The notes under the pieces were generated by a model. The model was not told the origin of the DNA, did no database searches, and saw only the letters and a program-made list of their open reading frames with translations. This document shows positions 51,865 through 60,868 of a stretch of 64,000 bases of DNA, one piece after another; positions within the stretch are counted from its first letter, which is position 1, and each line of letters begins with the position of its first letter. Source of the DNA: RGIG1828 sp045654685 (GTDB lineage: Bacteria > Bacillota > Clostridia > UMGS1810). The DNA lies in NCBI GenBank assembly GCA_045654685.1, contig JAZONV010000023.1, forward strand, positions 1 to 64,000, read 5' to 3'. The position numbers and the translations under genes are program-made.

Positions 51865-52662
51865 TCATATTAAATATTTGTCCTCAAATCTCTCGACGAT
51901 ATTGAGAAGTCTTTCATCAAGGTAGGAAAGTGCAGTTTCTTTCAAATCATCAGGAATACCATAATAAGCCTCTGCAACTGCTCCTGTTATCGCGGCAAGT
52001 GTGTCACTATCGCCACCGATAGAGATAGCATTTCTGATTGCATCTTCAAAACTCGTTGATTCAAAGAACGCCTGCATTGCCTGTGGTACAGTTTCCTGAC
52101 AGGTTTCATTAAACTTATAAACAGGACGGATTTCGTCAATAGTGAAGTCTATAGTGTAATATTTAGATATATATTTTTTTAGTTCTTCCATAGACGCACC
52201 AGTTCTTGCAAGGAATACTGCTCCGGCGGTTGCAACTGCACCTTTAATTCCTTCGGGATGGTTGTGAGTTACTTCTGCAGTTGCCTTTGCAATCAATTCT
52301 GCTTCTTCCAAAGTTTTAGCATACCAACCAACAGAAGATACCCTCATTGCAGAACCATTGCCAAAGCTGTTATATGCTTCTCTTTTGTTGCGAAGCATCC
52401 AAACAAGGAAATGACCACCATATCCGCAATCAGGATACTTAACACCAATCTCGTGCATAACAGTAATCAAGTTTTCTTTGAAATCTTCTAAATTTTCTTC
52501 GTTGATTTCTTCTGCTTGCAAGAGTGCTTCTGCGATAGCGACAGTCATAACCGAATCATCTGTAAAAAAGCATTCTTTATCAAACAATTCAAATTCTTTT
52601 GTCTTGATGTTGTCAAATTCGTATATAGAACCCACAACATCTCCTAAAATTGCACCGATCAT
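51865..52662 (-). CDS. ADP-ribosylglycohydrolase (DraG family)
   Basis: A 265-residue all-helical hydrolase of the DraG/ARH family. Metal-site elements are GDVVGSIYEFDN at the start, CFFTDDSVMTVA and GGDSDTLAAITGAVAEAYYG near the end, where the Asp residues bind the two Mg ions. These enzymes remove ADP-ribose from proteins, nucleic acids or small molecules. It lies 16 bases after a VWA gene and close to a macrodomain gene, so the three may form one ADP-ribose-handling unit. The 242 bases downstream hold only an imperfect hairpin near 51640-51670. Confidence 0.92.
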   Translation of the reverse strand: MIGAILGDVVGSIYEFDNIKTKEFELFDKECFFTDDSVMTVAIAEALLQAEEINEENLEDFKENLITVMHEIGVKYPDCGYGGHFLVWMLRNKREAYNSFGNGSAMRVSSVGWYAKTLEEAELIAKATAEVTHNHPEGIKGAVATAGAVFLARTGASMEELKKYISKYYTIDFTIDEIRPVYKFNETCQETVPQAMQAFFESTSFEDAIRNAISIGGDSDTLAAITGAVAEAYYGIPDDLKETALSYLDERLLNIVERFEDKYLI

Positions 52663-52678
52663 TACAAAATCACCTCAA

Positions 52679-53347
52679 TTATCTGTTATTCTTGACTCTG
52701 CGTATATAATCTTTGTTGAGTTCGTCGCTCCAATCCTTATCCACGCACTTACTTGCTCGAACATTACCAACAACAGCAGATACAGATTCATATAAGATGT
52801 GTGTGCCCGTCGGATCGGGAACATAATTCACTGCTCTGTCTTTGCTTATTCCATATTGTGCAGCAGTTTCAACAGCATCAATGTTTGCGCCTATAAAAAG
52901 GAACTCCCAACCATATTTCTCTTTTTGGCGTTCAATCATTGCCTTTACTCTATCACTGCTGTATTTGCGACTTGCATTTTCCATTCCATCTGTTGTAATA
53001 ACAAATACAGTGTGTTCAGGAACATCTTCATTACGAGCATACTTGTGAATATTTCCAATATGATGAATTGCCCCGCCAAGAGCATCAATCAATGCTGTAC
53101 ATCCACGAACTGTGTATTCATTATCTGTCATAGGCTTTATGTCAGCAAGCTTAACTCGGTCATGCAGTACTTCGGACACATCATCAAACAACACAGTTGA
53201 TACATAGCATTCGCCATCTTGTTTCTTCTGTTTTTCAATCATTGCATTGAAACCACCGATTGTATCGCTCTCTAAACCCGACATTGAACCACTTCTGTCC
53301 AAAATAAATACCAACTCTGTAATTCCGTTTTTAATCTTTTCACTCAT
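52679..53347 (-). CDS. VWA-domain protein (TerY-like)
   Basis: A 222-residue von Willebrand factor A domain. The metal-ion-dependent adhesion site DRSGSMSGLE lies near the start, with a Thr/Asp contribution in VFVITTDGMENASRKY. Cytoplasmic VWA proteins of this size (TerY-like) mediate metal-dependent protein complexes, often in stress or phage-response operons. The start at 53347 behind TGGAGG is used rather than 53362. The ADP-ribosylglycohydrolase gene follows after 16 bases. Confidence 0.85.
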   Translation of the reverse strand: MSEKIKNGITELVFILDRSGSMSGLESDTIGGFNAMIEKQKKQDGECYVSTVLFDDVSEVLHDRVKLADIKPMTDNEYTVRGCTALIDALGGAIHHIGNIHKYARNEDVPEHTVFVITTDGMENASRKYSSDRVKAMIERQKEKYGWEFLFIGANIDAVETAAQYGISKDRAVNYVPDPTGTHILYESVSAVVGNVRASKCVDKDWSDELNKDYIRRVKNNR

Positions 53348-53367
53348 CTTAAATACCTCCAAAAAAA

Positions 53368-53408
53368 TAATGTGATTGCTTGGTTTCTTTACCTTACAAT
53401 CACATTAT
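53368..53408 (-). terminator. Terminator between macrodomain and VWA genes
   Basis: A 12-bp perfect stem (ATAATGTGATTG/CAATCACATTAT) with a 17-base loop is followed on the minus strand by seven T, only a few bases before the VWA ribosome binding site. It may be a partial attenuator for the downstream pair. Confidence 0.75.
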
Positions 53409-53454
53409 ACTTTGTTTTAATATTAAAATGGTCGCTTGACGAGAGACTTTTAAA

Positions 53455-54495
53455 TTAACAGCCCAAAAGCACTTGGTCAAACTCAAACAATGCCTCATTT
53501 ATTTCAAAAATATCATAAATCTCTTTTTGAATAAAGTATCTGATAATTTTATCAAATGTAAAGCTTCTCGACAGTGTTAATCCGGCAGAAGCAAGCAGAG
53601 CTTGTGTTTCGTCAAGATTAAGTTTTAAAGCTATTGCAAACGCAACTGCTGTTTGTTTTGAAGGTCTGTATGTATCCGGATTACATTTAATCTTTGAAAA
53701 AGTCTTTTTGTCAACATTGGCTTTTTTATAGCACTCAACATCTGTAATGCCACGCTCATCAATTAAGTCAAAAAGCTTATAGGCAAAAGATTTGTCCATT
53801 GATTTCATATACTCGTGCAAGGATTTATTTTTTGCATTTCCATAAGAAGATAGCATTGGAGCCGACATCTTTGGTGCTGCTTCCATATATTCTTCTCTAA
53901 TGCACTCTTTAGATAAACAGAAATTTTTTATTACTTGAATTTTGTCGATACTTCCATCACAGTCGCTATCAACATATTCATCATCAATAAATTCATTTAT
54001 TTCCTCAAAAAGCTTTTGACTGAATTCATAAGATGTTCTATCGAAGACACACAGATAAACCACCAATTCATGCTCAAACAGGAATTCAGTAATAACCTGA
54101 ACAGCAAATTTAAGCACCTGGTCTTTGGGATAACCATATACGCCCGACGAAATAAGAGGGAAGGCAACCGAAGCACAACCATGTTCAACAGCAAGCTTCA
54201 AGGATTCCAAATAACAAGATTTCAGAATTATGCTTTCTCCAACTAATCCACCACGCCATACAGGTCCGGATGTATGTATGATATATTTAGCATCAAGATT
54301 ATATCCTCTCGTGATTTTTGCCGTTCCAAGTCCAAGAGGCGCGATTTTAGCACATTCTTTGTCAAGTTCCGGCCCTGCACCTTCGTGCACAGCAAAATCA
54401 ACACCACTGTGACCAATCATCTCTTCATTGGTAGTATTGACAATGGCATCAACCCGCATTTTCGTTATATCTTGTCTTATAATTTGTAATGGCAT
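53455..54495 (-). CDS. Macrodomain protein with C-terminal helical domain
   Basis: A 346-residue protein. Residues 1-165 form a macrodomain (DAIVNTTNEEMIGHSGVDFA, GTAKITRGYNLDAKYIIHTS, FPLISSGVYGYPKDQVL), the fold that binds ADP-ribose and can hydrolyse ADP-ribosyl bonds. Residues 230-346 hold a helical domain with an XRE-like look (RGITDVECYKKANVDKKTFS, KQTAVAFAIALKLNLDETQA), plausibly DNA- or protein-binding. Together with the VWA and DraG-type genes just downstream it points to reversal or sensing of ADP-ribosylation. Confidence 0.9.
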   Translation of the reverse strand: MPLQIIRQDITKMRVDAIVNTTNEEMIGHSGVDFAVHEGAGPELDKECAKIAPLGLGTAKITRGYNLDAKYIIHTSGPVWRGGLVGESIILKSCYLESLKLAVEHGCASVAFPLISSGVYGYPKDQVLKFAVQVITEFLFEHELVVYLCVFDRTSYEFSQKLFEEINEFIDDEYVDSDCDGSIDKIQVIKNFCLSKECIREEYMEAAPKMSAPMLSSYGNAKNKSLHEYMKSMDKSFAYKLFDLIDERGITDVECYKKANVDKKTFSKIKCNPDTYRPSKQTAVAFAIALKLNLDETQALLASAGLTLSRSFTFDKIIRYFIQKEIYDIFEINEALFEFDQVLLGC

Positions 54496-54551
54496 AAAAT
54501 CACCTCACACAATTTAGCTTAATTTCACAGCACGCTGAAATTAAACTTTAA

Positions 54552-55133
54552 TTACAATTCTTTATCACTGTATGGTGTGTCTTCAACACCTTTGCTTTGC
54601 AGTCTGCTAACCATTTTATCAAGTGCATTTTTCCATATTTTCTTAAACCATTTGGTTCTGCCAAATGTTTTAACAATAGTAGGACTAATTGCATAATACA
54701 CACGAATAAAAGTTCTTCCATACCAAGTAGAAGCAAGGGTACTATCTCTAAATCGTCTTAAAGTCCATACTTGAGGACAATTATATGAGCCGTAGACACA
54801 CGTTGCTATATAACAACCCCCACTATCATTATGGCTGTACCCACCTAAAAAACCCGGATCACTTGAACCTGTAGATTTGTTATTTGCATCATAGTGATGA
54901 TAACTCCCAAACATACCGGGATTGCTGTGACCTGTTTTATGCCCCTTATTATCATAGTGGGTGTAACCACCAAATAATCCCGGACTACTATGACCTGTTT
55001 TATGACCTTTCTCGTCATAATTAGTGTAACCGCCAAACATACCTGGTCTGCTTGTACCTGTCTTATGACCTTTTTCATCGTAATGATGTATCTCTCCAAA
55101 TAAGCCGGGGCGACTATATCCTTTTTTACTCAT
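54552..55133 (-). CDS. 21-residue-repeat protein with CFI-box-type C-terminus
   Basis: A 193-residue protein. Residues 7-103 are four full and one partial copies of a 21-residue repeat of the form S-x-P-G-x-F-G-G-Y-x-x-Y-D-x-x-G-H-K-T-G-x. Residues 107-160 match the CFI-box type domain (GGCYIATCVYGSYNCPQVWT, LRRFRDSTLA, GRTFIRVYYAISPTIVK) seen at the C-terminus of many bacterial proteins of unknown role. No signal peptide. GGAGG precedes the ATG. The function is unknown. The repeats could bind a ligand or nucleic acid. Confidence 0.75.
   Translation of the reverse strand: MSKKGYSRPGLFGEIHHYDEKGHKTGTSRPGMFGGYTNYDEKGHKTGHSSPGLFGGYTHYDNKGHKTGHSNPGMFGSYHHYDANNKSTGSSDPGFLGGYSHNDSGGCYIATCVYGSYNCPQVWTLRRFRDSTLASTWYGRTFIRVYYAISPTIVKTFGRTKWFKKIWKNALDKMVSRLQSKGVEDTPYSDKEL
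54825..55115 (-). repeat. Tandem 63-bp coding repeat
   Basis: Four complete 63-bp units and one partial unit encode the 21-residue repeats of the CFI-box protein. The centre copies are closest to each other. Copy-number change by slippage or recombination would keep the reading frame. Confidence 0.8.
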
Positions 55134-55197
55134 AATTTTACCTCCAATGGCTATTTTCTATATTGTACCACAAATTACTGTGTCAAAAAACGGACAG

Positions 55198-57075
55198 TTA
55201 AACAGCGACATTTAGAAATATTTTTAAAGTACTTTGTTCGGAATTAACCGTATATTTCGCTTGCCACCTATAACCATCACTTGCAGCCAACGATAAGCTG
55301 AATTGAACAAGTGTTTTTGCAGCTTCATTTATATCTTTGGTGGATGATAGCCATTTGATATTTATGTAATGATTATTTTCTTTTATCAGTTTCTTGACGT
55401 GCTTTTTTGCTATCGAGATATCAGAAAAAATCAAATTTTCAATGTTATAGTAGTTTGCTTCCAAGCTTGAGCAAGGAGGCACATTCTTAAAGTCGCTATG
55501 GTCTTTTGAAATTTCTATGTCATTCAAATTAAAATAATCGTAATTTATATGTTTCTTTGTTGAGTTTGCAATATCCCAAGTAATATCTAAATGGTAGGCA
55601 GAATTATTTATCCTAGCCTTGATTTCCTTAACATACTTAATCATAAAGAGTGTTTTAAGAACATTAACATCAAAGCACTCATTCTCGTGAGTTGGGTTGA
55701 GATAGTCATTATCTAATGCACGCGAAATAACTCCCTTATGAGAATGGTCAAGGAACTGTTCAAGTGCATCATAGAACATATTGAAAGGAACAATAGTACC
55801 CGGTTCATTCTGCATAACCTTTACGGCTGATTCCTTAAACAACGCAAGCATAGAACGTTCACCTTCGGCAAGATGCTTACCGGAAGCTCCGTGTGTACGG
55901 ATAGAAGTAAGAACACTTCCTAAAAGGTTGAACTGATAAGGAATGAACGGATATATGTCTGCAAAGTTTTCTGCACTTGAATAGAGCTTCTTTTCAACTC
56001 CGTCATTAAATACGATCAAATTCTTAATTACAGTTGCCTTATCGTCATAGAGAAGAGAAAGAGTTTGTTTTCCTGCTTCGTTCTTTTCAAGTATTCTCTT
56101 TTTAATAACTTCATCAACGTTAGCAGAAGAAAGAGAAAGTCTTGTATCAAATCTACCTTGAATTTTTGAGAAGTCATTGCCCTTTGTTTTGGTGATAGAG
56201 TCAATGTCCTGCTGACTTGTAACGATAATCCATGCTTTACCTTGGCAGGCAGTACCCAAATCTTCTGTTACAGTCTGCAAGTTGAGCATAAGTTTAGAAT
56301 CATCACCGATATACTGTCCGATTTCGTCAACCAAGAATACAACATGGTGGTTGCCACCTTTGGAATCTATGTATTTCTTTACAAGTTCTGCAAAGCGTTC
56401 GATACTGATAGAATAATTTTCAGTAGCCTTTTCACACCAATTTCTACCTGCTTCAACGCTCATAAAGTCAATATCAGCAAGAACTTCAATTACATCATCC
56501 TGAATAAAGTCGAAGTCATTTCTTGCATCTGTCCATTCGGAACCGAAACTCTCTTCAAATTTCTCTTTAAACTGCTCATATTTTCCTTCTTCTGTGAGTT
56601 TACGTTCCAAATCAGCAAGGAACGGATTAGAACCACAGAAGCCGAGCATTTCATTAAATACTTTTAAGAATACAGATACGATTGCATCCTTAGATTCTTT
56701 ACCCGTCATTTCTCCCTTGGAGTCGATATTGAAAAGAACAACATCCGTAGGGATAGTGGTTGCGAGCTTCATGTCAGCAAGAACCATAGGATCATTGATT
56801 TTATTATCTTCTATAAAGTAGTCAATGGCATTTTTTCCGTTTACTTCTTTGTTTGCAAGGAGATAGGATAAGATTTTTAAGAAGTGAGATTTACCGCTTC
56901 CAAAGAAGCCCGAAATCCACACGCCCATTTTATCTGTATTACCTGTAATTCCTTTTTTGTAGCTGGCAAAGAAATCAGAAAAATGTTTCTGCAATTCTCT
57001 GGTTACAACATATTCTTCGAGTTCCTGACCGATATTGGCATTGTCGTCCTGACCGACTTTGATAACACCTTTACA
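55198..57075 (-). pseudogene. brxC: BREX ATPase brxC/pglY, N-terminal half only
   Basis: An open frame of about 625 codons matching the N-terminal half of BrxC: GVIKVGQDDNANIGQELEEY, Walker A in ISGFFGSGKSHFLKILSYLL, and Walker B VVFLVDEIGQYIGDD. BrxC, the AAA-type ATPase of BREX phage defence, is normally about 1200 residues. Here the first 15-20 residues are missing, the frame being cut at about 57070 with an in-frame stop at 57078-57076, and the C-terminal half is absent beyond KIFLNVAV. No brxA, brxB, pglX, pglZ or brxL is present. The first internal Met is at 56994. A remnant. Confidence 0.82.
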
Positions 57076-58139
57076 TCACAAAAGATGTTGATTTATTTGA
57101 ATATTTAAAAGAATTTTATAATATTGATTACGATAACCCAAACAGCTTCTGTTGTATCTGTCATGATGATACACATCCCTCTGCGAGCGTGTTCAAAGCA
57201 GATGGCGGCACATGGTTATATTCCTGTCGCTCTACAAGCTGTCAGTTCAAAATAGGTAATATTATTCAGGTTGTTCAATGGAAAGACAATCTTCCAAGGC
57301 ATAAAGCAATAGAGAAAATTTGCTCTGACCTTGGCATCATTTATAAAGAAAATGAAGAATACAGAAATTTGTTAATTGACAATATACGTGTTATAAACGA
57401 TGACATCAAGCATTCACATCAGGACTTATATTCAGTATCGTACCGATATTTACAAACACTCCGCTATCTTCACTATGCGGCACTTGATACTTTGCAGTAC
57501 GCAGATGCCAACGGTTTTCTCTTCAGCATATCTACTGGGCATCTTGCAAATCAGCTATACCGCAGCGACAGAAAAACCACAACCGAAGATATCAGCTATT
57601 TTGCTATGCTTGATTTGATCAGAAAAATTGATATAAATAACCCTAACATTTCTTCGGAGTACCGCAAGATGATAAAGGCATTCCAAGGTGACAAATTAAG
57701 ACATATCAATGTATATTCGCTACCTATATACGACCTACAACAGCTCAGACATTCGGACGATATTGCAAAAATAGTTAAAGAAAAGAATATACGAAAAACT
57801 GATTTCACTTACGACACTGTATATAACGCCTTTGGGCAAGAGGTTGCAGACAGTGTATTTCCGCAGGTAAAAGGCAAAAGGACTCATGAACCTGATGAAT
57901 TTCTTATCTCCCAAATTGAGCATTTATTAAGTACAGATAAGTATTTTACTGTAAATACTCTTAAAGAATTTTATAAAGAAAACAACTTAAAATTCAACGA
58001 AACAATCTTCGTGCATCAGTTACCATTAATTATGGATAGACTGAATTTGAAAAGATTACAGAGCAATACAGAAATAAAAAATAAGTATGGAATTGAGGGA
58101 AAAGGTTTTCCGATATTATATGTTAAAAAAGGTGAATAA
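57066..58139 (+). pseudogene. CHC2 zinc-finger primase-like gene, 5' end lost
   Basis: The frame reads YITKDVDLFEYLKEFYNIDY and then a CHC2-type zinc finger (SFCCICHDDTHPSASVFKAD, GTWLYSC), the DNA-binding element of DnaG-type primases carried by phages and conjugative elements. About 290 further residues are unassigned helical sequence. No start codon exists before an internal Met at 57189, which would remove the finger. The sequence joins the brxC remnant head-to-head at about 57070. The gene probably once belonged to the neighbouring integrative element. mazF follows 59 bases later. Confidence 0.65.
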
Positions 58140-58198
58140 CTCTTTTTCTATAAGATGAAATTATATCAAATTTTCACTCATGAAAGGAGTTTTTTCAC

Positions 58199-58570
58199 AT
58201 GACAGACACTACATATATAAGACGAGGCGACATTTATTATGTCGACTTAGGTAGTGAACGCAACGGTAGCATTCAGCATGGTGTCAGACCATGTGTAGTT
58301 TGCGGCAATAATTTGCAGAATCGCTTTTCGGAGGTAATTATGATTTCTCCGATAACTTCATCACGCAAGAAGAAACCCATCCCTACACATCTTGAACTTA
58401 AAGCTGAAGAATGTAATCTTAAAACCGACAGTACAGTTTTATTTGAGCAGATTATAACTATTCAAAAATCTCAACTAAGAGAAAAAATTTCATCCCTTGA
58501 TGATTCCATCATGGAAAAGGTAAATGATAAGTTAATGATTAGCTTCGGAATTGCACCCGCATTTGCCTGA
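58199..58570 (+). CDS. PemK/MazF-family endoribonuclease toxin
   Basis: A 123-residue PemK/MazF-fold protein with RRGDIYYVDLG at the start, RPCVVCGNNLQN, EVIMISPITSSRKK and LFEQIITIQKSQL. These contain the Arg and Ser/Thr positions of the active site. MazF toxins cut mRNA at short sequences. GAAAGGAG lies nine bases before the ATG. No antitoxin gene can be seen on either side, so it is either solitary, as in many integrative elements, or lost its partner at the nearby breakpoint. Confidence 0.9.
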   Translation: MTDTTYIRRGDIYYVDLGSERNGSIQHGVRPCVVCGNNLQNRFSEVIMISPITSSRKKKPIPTHLELKAEECNLKTDSTVLFEQIITIQKSQLREKISSLDDSIMEKVNDKLMISFGIAPAFA

Positions 58571-58575
58571 GAATG

Positions 58576-58603
58576 AGAACCGCAACTCGCGGTTCTTTTT
58601 TTC
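58576..58603 (+). terminator. Terminator after mazF-like gene
   Basis: Stem AGAACCGC/GCGGTTCT with a 5-base loop followed by seven T residues, directly after the stop codon. Confidence 0.9.
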
Positions 58604-58615
58604 TGCTCAAAATAA

Positions 58616-58758
58616 AATGAGACCAAAGCTTTTAAACTTTGATCTCATTGGCTAATGACTGTCGAAAGAGATGATAGTGAGGTCATTTTTACAAAAGAGA
58701 ATGATATTATTTAGCGGGATTGGGGTTCTTTCAGAAAGGTAAGTGGACTGTCATTAGC
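58616..58758. other. Structured intergenic region of unknown role
   Basis: In the 267-base gap between mazF and the next gene, a hairpin AATGAGA-CCAAAG/CTTTG-TCTCATT lies at 58616-58649. A separate inverted pair GCTAATGAC (58652-58660) and GTCATTAGC (58750-58758) could enclose a folded RNA of about 90 bases. No coding frame or known RNA class is recognised. Confidence 0.35.
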
Positions 58759-58837
58759 ATATCTAAATTCGCCTAAGAAGGCGGAGGTGTTGTCAAGAGT
58801 AATTATTTTATATGTTTTAATTTAGTCGTTTTTTCAT

Positions 58838-59110
58838 TTATACCTTTTTATTTTCAAAAATTCTTTTATTTCTTATAAGCTGAGAAATAACCATCAAGAT
58901 GTTTTGTGATTTCAGAGAATGCTCTGACTGAACACAAAAATGAAGATGCTTAACTACTCTGCCATCAACAGAAAACTTCGGAACAGCAAGTACTGAAATG
59001 ATGTTTTTACCACCTGTCGGCATCATGCGAATAAAAAAGTCAAACTTATTAATATCATTTTCAGCATGTGATGGATAGATGATAGAAAACTGCAACTCTG
59101 TCTGCATGTA
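58838..59110 (-). CDS. Small protein of unknown function
   Basis: A 90-residue protein starting MQTELQFSIIYPSHAENDIN with no signal or membrane segment, mixed alpha/beta in appearance (FFIRMMPTGGKNIISVLAVP, VVKHLHFCVQSEHSL). No family is recognised. The ATG at 59110 is set by GGGAGG seven bases upstream, and that site is itself paired in a hairpin with a sequence 30 bases further upstream. It is the downstream gene of a possible two-gene unit with the 509-residue protein. Confidence 0.5.
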   Translation of the reverse strand, partial: YMQTELQFSIIYPSHAENDINKFDFFIRMMPTGGKNIISVLAVPKFSVDGRVVKHLHFCVQSEHSLKSQNILMVISQLIRNKRIFENKKV

Positions 59111-59158
59111 AAAACCTCCCTTCATAAATTGATAATTTCAATTTACGTGGGAGGTTTT
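59111..59158 (-). promoter_or_regulatory. Hairpin covering a ribosome binding site
   Basis: On the minus strand AAAACCTCCC (59158-59149) can pair with GGGAGGTTTT (59120-59111), hiding the GGGAGG site of the 90-residue gene. The TTTTTA after the stem also gives it terminator character for the upstream 509-residue gene. Confidence 0.5.
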
Positions 59159-59170
59159 AAAATCCTTTAT

Positions 59171-60700
59171 TTATAACTTGTTCTTAATTTTAAACTTTCT
59201 CACCGTTGAGTGTAATTCTTCTCGTAACTCAACAGCGAGTGCATTGTTAAGTTTTTTAAGAATTTCAAAATCAAAAGCAATTGTTTTCATAAAAATAAAT
59301 GGTTGTTCATGCATATCTGAACTTCTAAAGTTTTTTGAAAATTCAATTATATCGGCATCTGCTTTTTCGTCAAGAACAATATTATCAAAGAATTCACATA
59401 ATACTCTATGGAATTCCATGGTATTTTCTGAACTTATATCAATATCTGGATTTTGTGGCAATGGATATAATTCAAGGATAGGTTTGTTAAACGGAAGAGA
59501 ATTCACCCCGTATGCAACAAATTTTTGTCCTGTGTGTTCAAATGCAGCATTTTCACTTTCTCCGTTTTTACGAAAGTAACTATAAATTGTCATGAAAAGG
59601 TGTATAAGTTTGATTTTTCCACTGCCAGTATATTTATCAGGTGTACTTGCTCTTACGCAGTCCGCATGGTACAAAGAATCTTTTTTACTAAAATCTATTG
59701 GAGCATACTTATACACGAACAGCGGGAAATCGTGTTTAGATATCAAACGATTTTCGTCTTTAAAATAAACAAAGTCCTGAGTTTCGTATTTGTATATGCT
59801 TTTTATGCTCTCATTTGTTCTTAATTGGAGAAAAATCCCATTCCAATCAGTTTTGTTTTCATCGTTCCAATATAATTTATTTATATACTCCTGCATTCCT
59901 TTGGGAATATCCACCGTGTGATGCATTAAATACATTCCGTACAACCAATACTCGCTATAAATCAAATCCAAAGGATATTGTGTATACTTAACATCTACTA
60001 TTTTATTAAATATTTCGTTTATCTTTTTCGCTATATATTCATCGGCTCTTATTTTTTCTTTGTCTGTTAAATTAGCATATTCAATAGGAACATATCTTAA
60101 ATGTTCGCCAAAATTTTTTTCATCAAAAATAGAATTGGCAATTTTTTTAATTTCTACTTCTGCTTTTCTTTCTCCATTGACAAACTCAGGAGCAATAACA
60201 CATTTTCTTGATGTGAAAATGGTAATTGGTATGCATATCTGTTCTTTGTTAAATGATGAAAACAAATTGCTATTAGTTTTATAGATATTTTTCAATGTAG
60301 TTTTTATTGGTTTTGGAGGCTGATCGGATTTTTGTTGTATTTCTTTTTCCTTAGAATCAACTTTTTCTTCTTCTTTCCTTTTTTCGGTTTCTTCTTCATT
60401 TTTTTTAGGAATAAATTTTTCCAAGACAACACCGCATGCTATTGCTTCACTTAACAATTCAGACATCCTTGCTTGTTTTCGTACAAACAGGTGTGCATTG
60501 TATTCTATTAAAAATATCGTTCGCAAAACATCAATATGAATATGATTTCTTCTATTAGCTGTACACAAATAGTAACTTGTTGATTGTGAGCGACCCAAGA
60601 CATCCTCGCCAAATTTTTCATGCGAATAACCAAGTATGCCGTTTCTTAATTCATCAATATACTTTGCTAAAAACTTTGTAAACTTATATCTTCCATACAT
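59171..60700 (-). CDS. Large protein of unknown function, mobile-element associated
   Basis: A 509-residue soluble protein without a recognised domain. Residues 1-95 are helical (YKFTKFLAKYIDELRNGILG, SYYLCTANRRNHIHIDVLRT). A highly charged Lys/Glu linker is at about 98-135 (KKNEEETEKRKEEEKVDSKE). A C-terminal alpha/beta region follows (LDLIYSEYWLYGMYLMHHTV, KIKLIHLFMTIYSYFRKNGE). Its promoter is TTGACT-17-TATAAT (60755-60727) with two 12-bp boxes immediately upstream, matching one in the divergent sigma-like gene promoter. Shared control suggests that it belongs to the same element. I offer no function. Confidence 0.55.
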   Translation of the reverse strand: MYGRYKFTKFLAKYIDELRNGILGYSHEKFGEDVLGRSQSTSYYLCTANRRNHIHIDVLRTIFLIEYNAHLFVRKQARMSELLSEAIACGVVLEKFIPKKNEEETEKRKEEEKVDSKEKEIQQKSDQPPKPIKTTLKNIYKTNSNLFSSFNKEQICIPITIFTSRKCVIAPEFVNGERKAEVEIKKIANSIFDEKNFGEHLRYVPIEYANLTDKEKIRADEYIAKKINEIFNKIVDVKYTQYPLDLIYSEYWLYGMYLMHHTVDIPKGMQEYINKLYWNDENKTDWNGIFLQLRTNESIKSIYKYETQDFVYFKDENRLISKHDFPLFVYKYAPIDFSKKDSLYHADCVRASTPDKYTGSGKIKLIHLFMTIYSYFRKNGESENAAFEHTGQKFVAYGVNSLPFNKPILELYPLPQNPDIDISSENTMEFHRVLCEFFDNIVLDEKADADIIEFSKNFRSSDMHEQPFIFMKTIAFDFEILKKLNNALAVELREELHSTVRKFKIKNKL

Positions 60701-60726
60701 ATAATCAACCCTGTCTTTTTTATTTT

Positions 60727-60868
60727 ATTATACCATGTATATAGGTTATAGTCAATCTTAAATCTTCACAAAAAATATAAATCTTCACAAATTTTAATCT
60801 TTTTAAGATATAAATGAAGTAGTGTTAAAATCAATTTGCTTAATTTTGTGAAGATTTAATGGTATAAT
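60727..60868. promoter_or_regulatory. Divergent promoters sharing 12-bp boxes
   Basis: Leftward promoter: TTGACT (60755-60750), 17 bp, TATAAT (60732-60727). Rightward -10: TATAAT at 60863-60868 with a poor -35. The box AATCTTCACAAA occurs at 60761-60772 and 60780-60791, and its complement TTTGTGAAGATT at 60845-60856. Two boxes sit just upstream of the leftward -35, and the third between -35 and -10 of the rightward promoter. Confidence 0.7.

Noticed and set aside
54825..55115. CRISPR-like tandem repeat
   Set aside because: The 63-bp units are contiguous, in frame, have no spacers and encode a 21-residue protein repeat.
55198..57075. Functional BREX system
   Set aside because: Only an N-terminal half of BrxC is present; every other BREX component is missing from the window.
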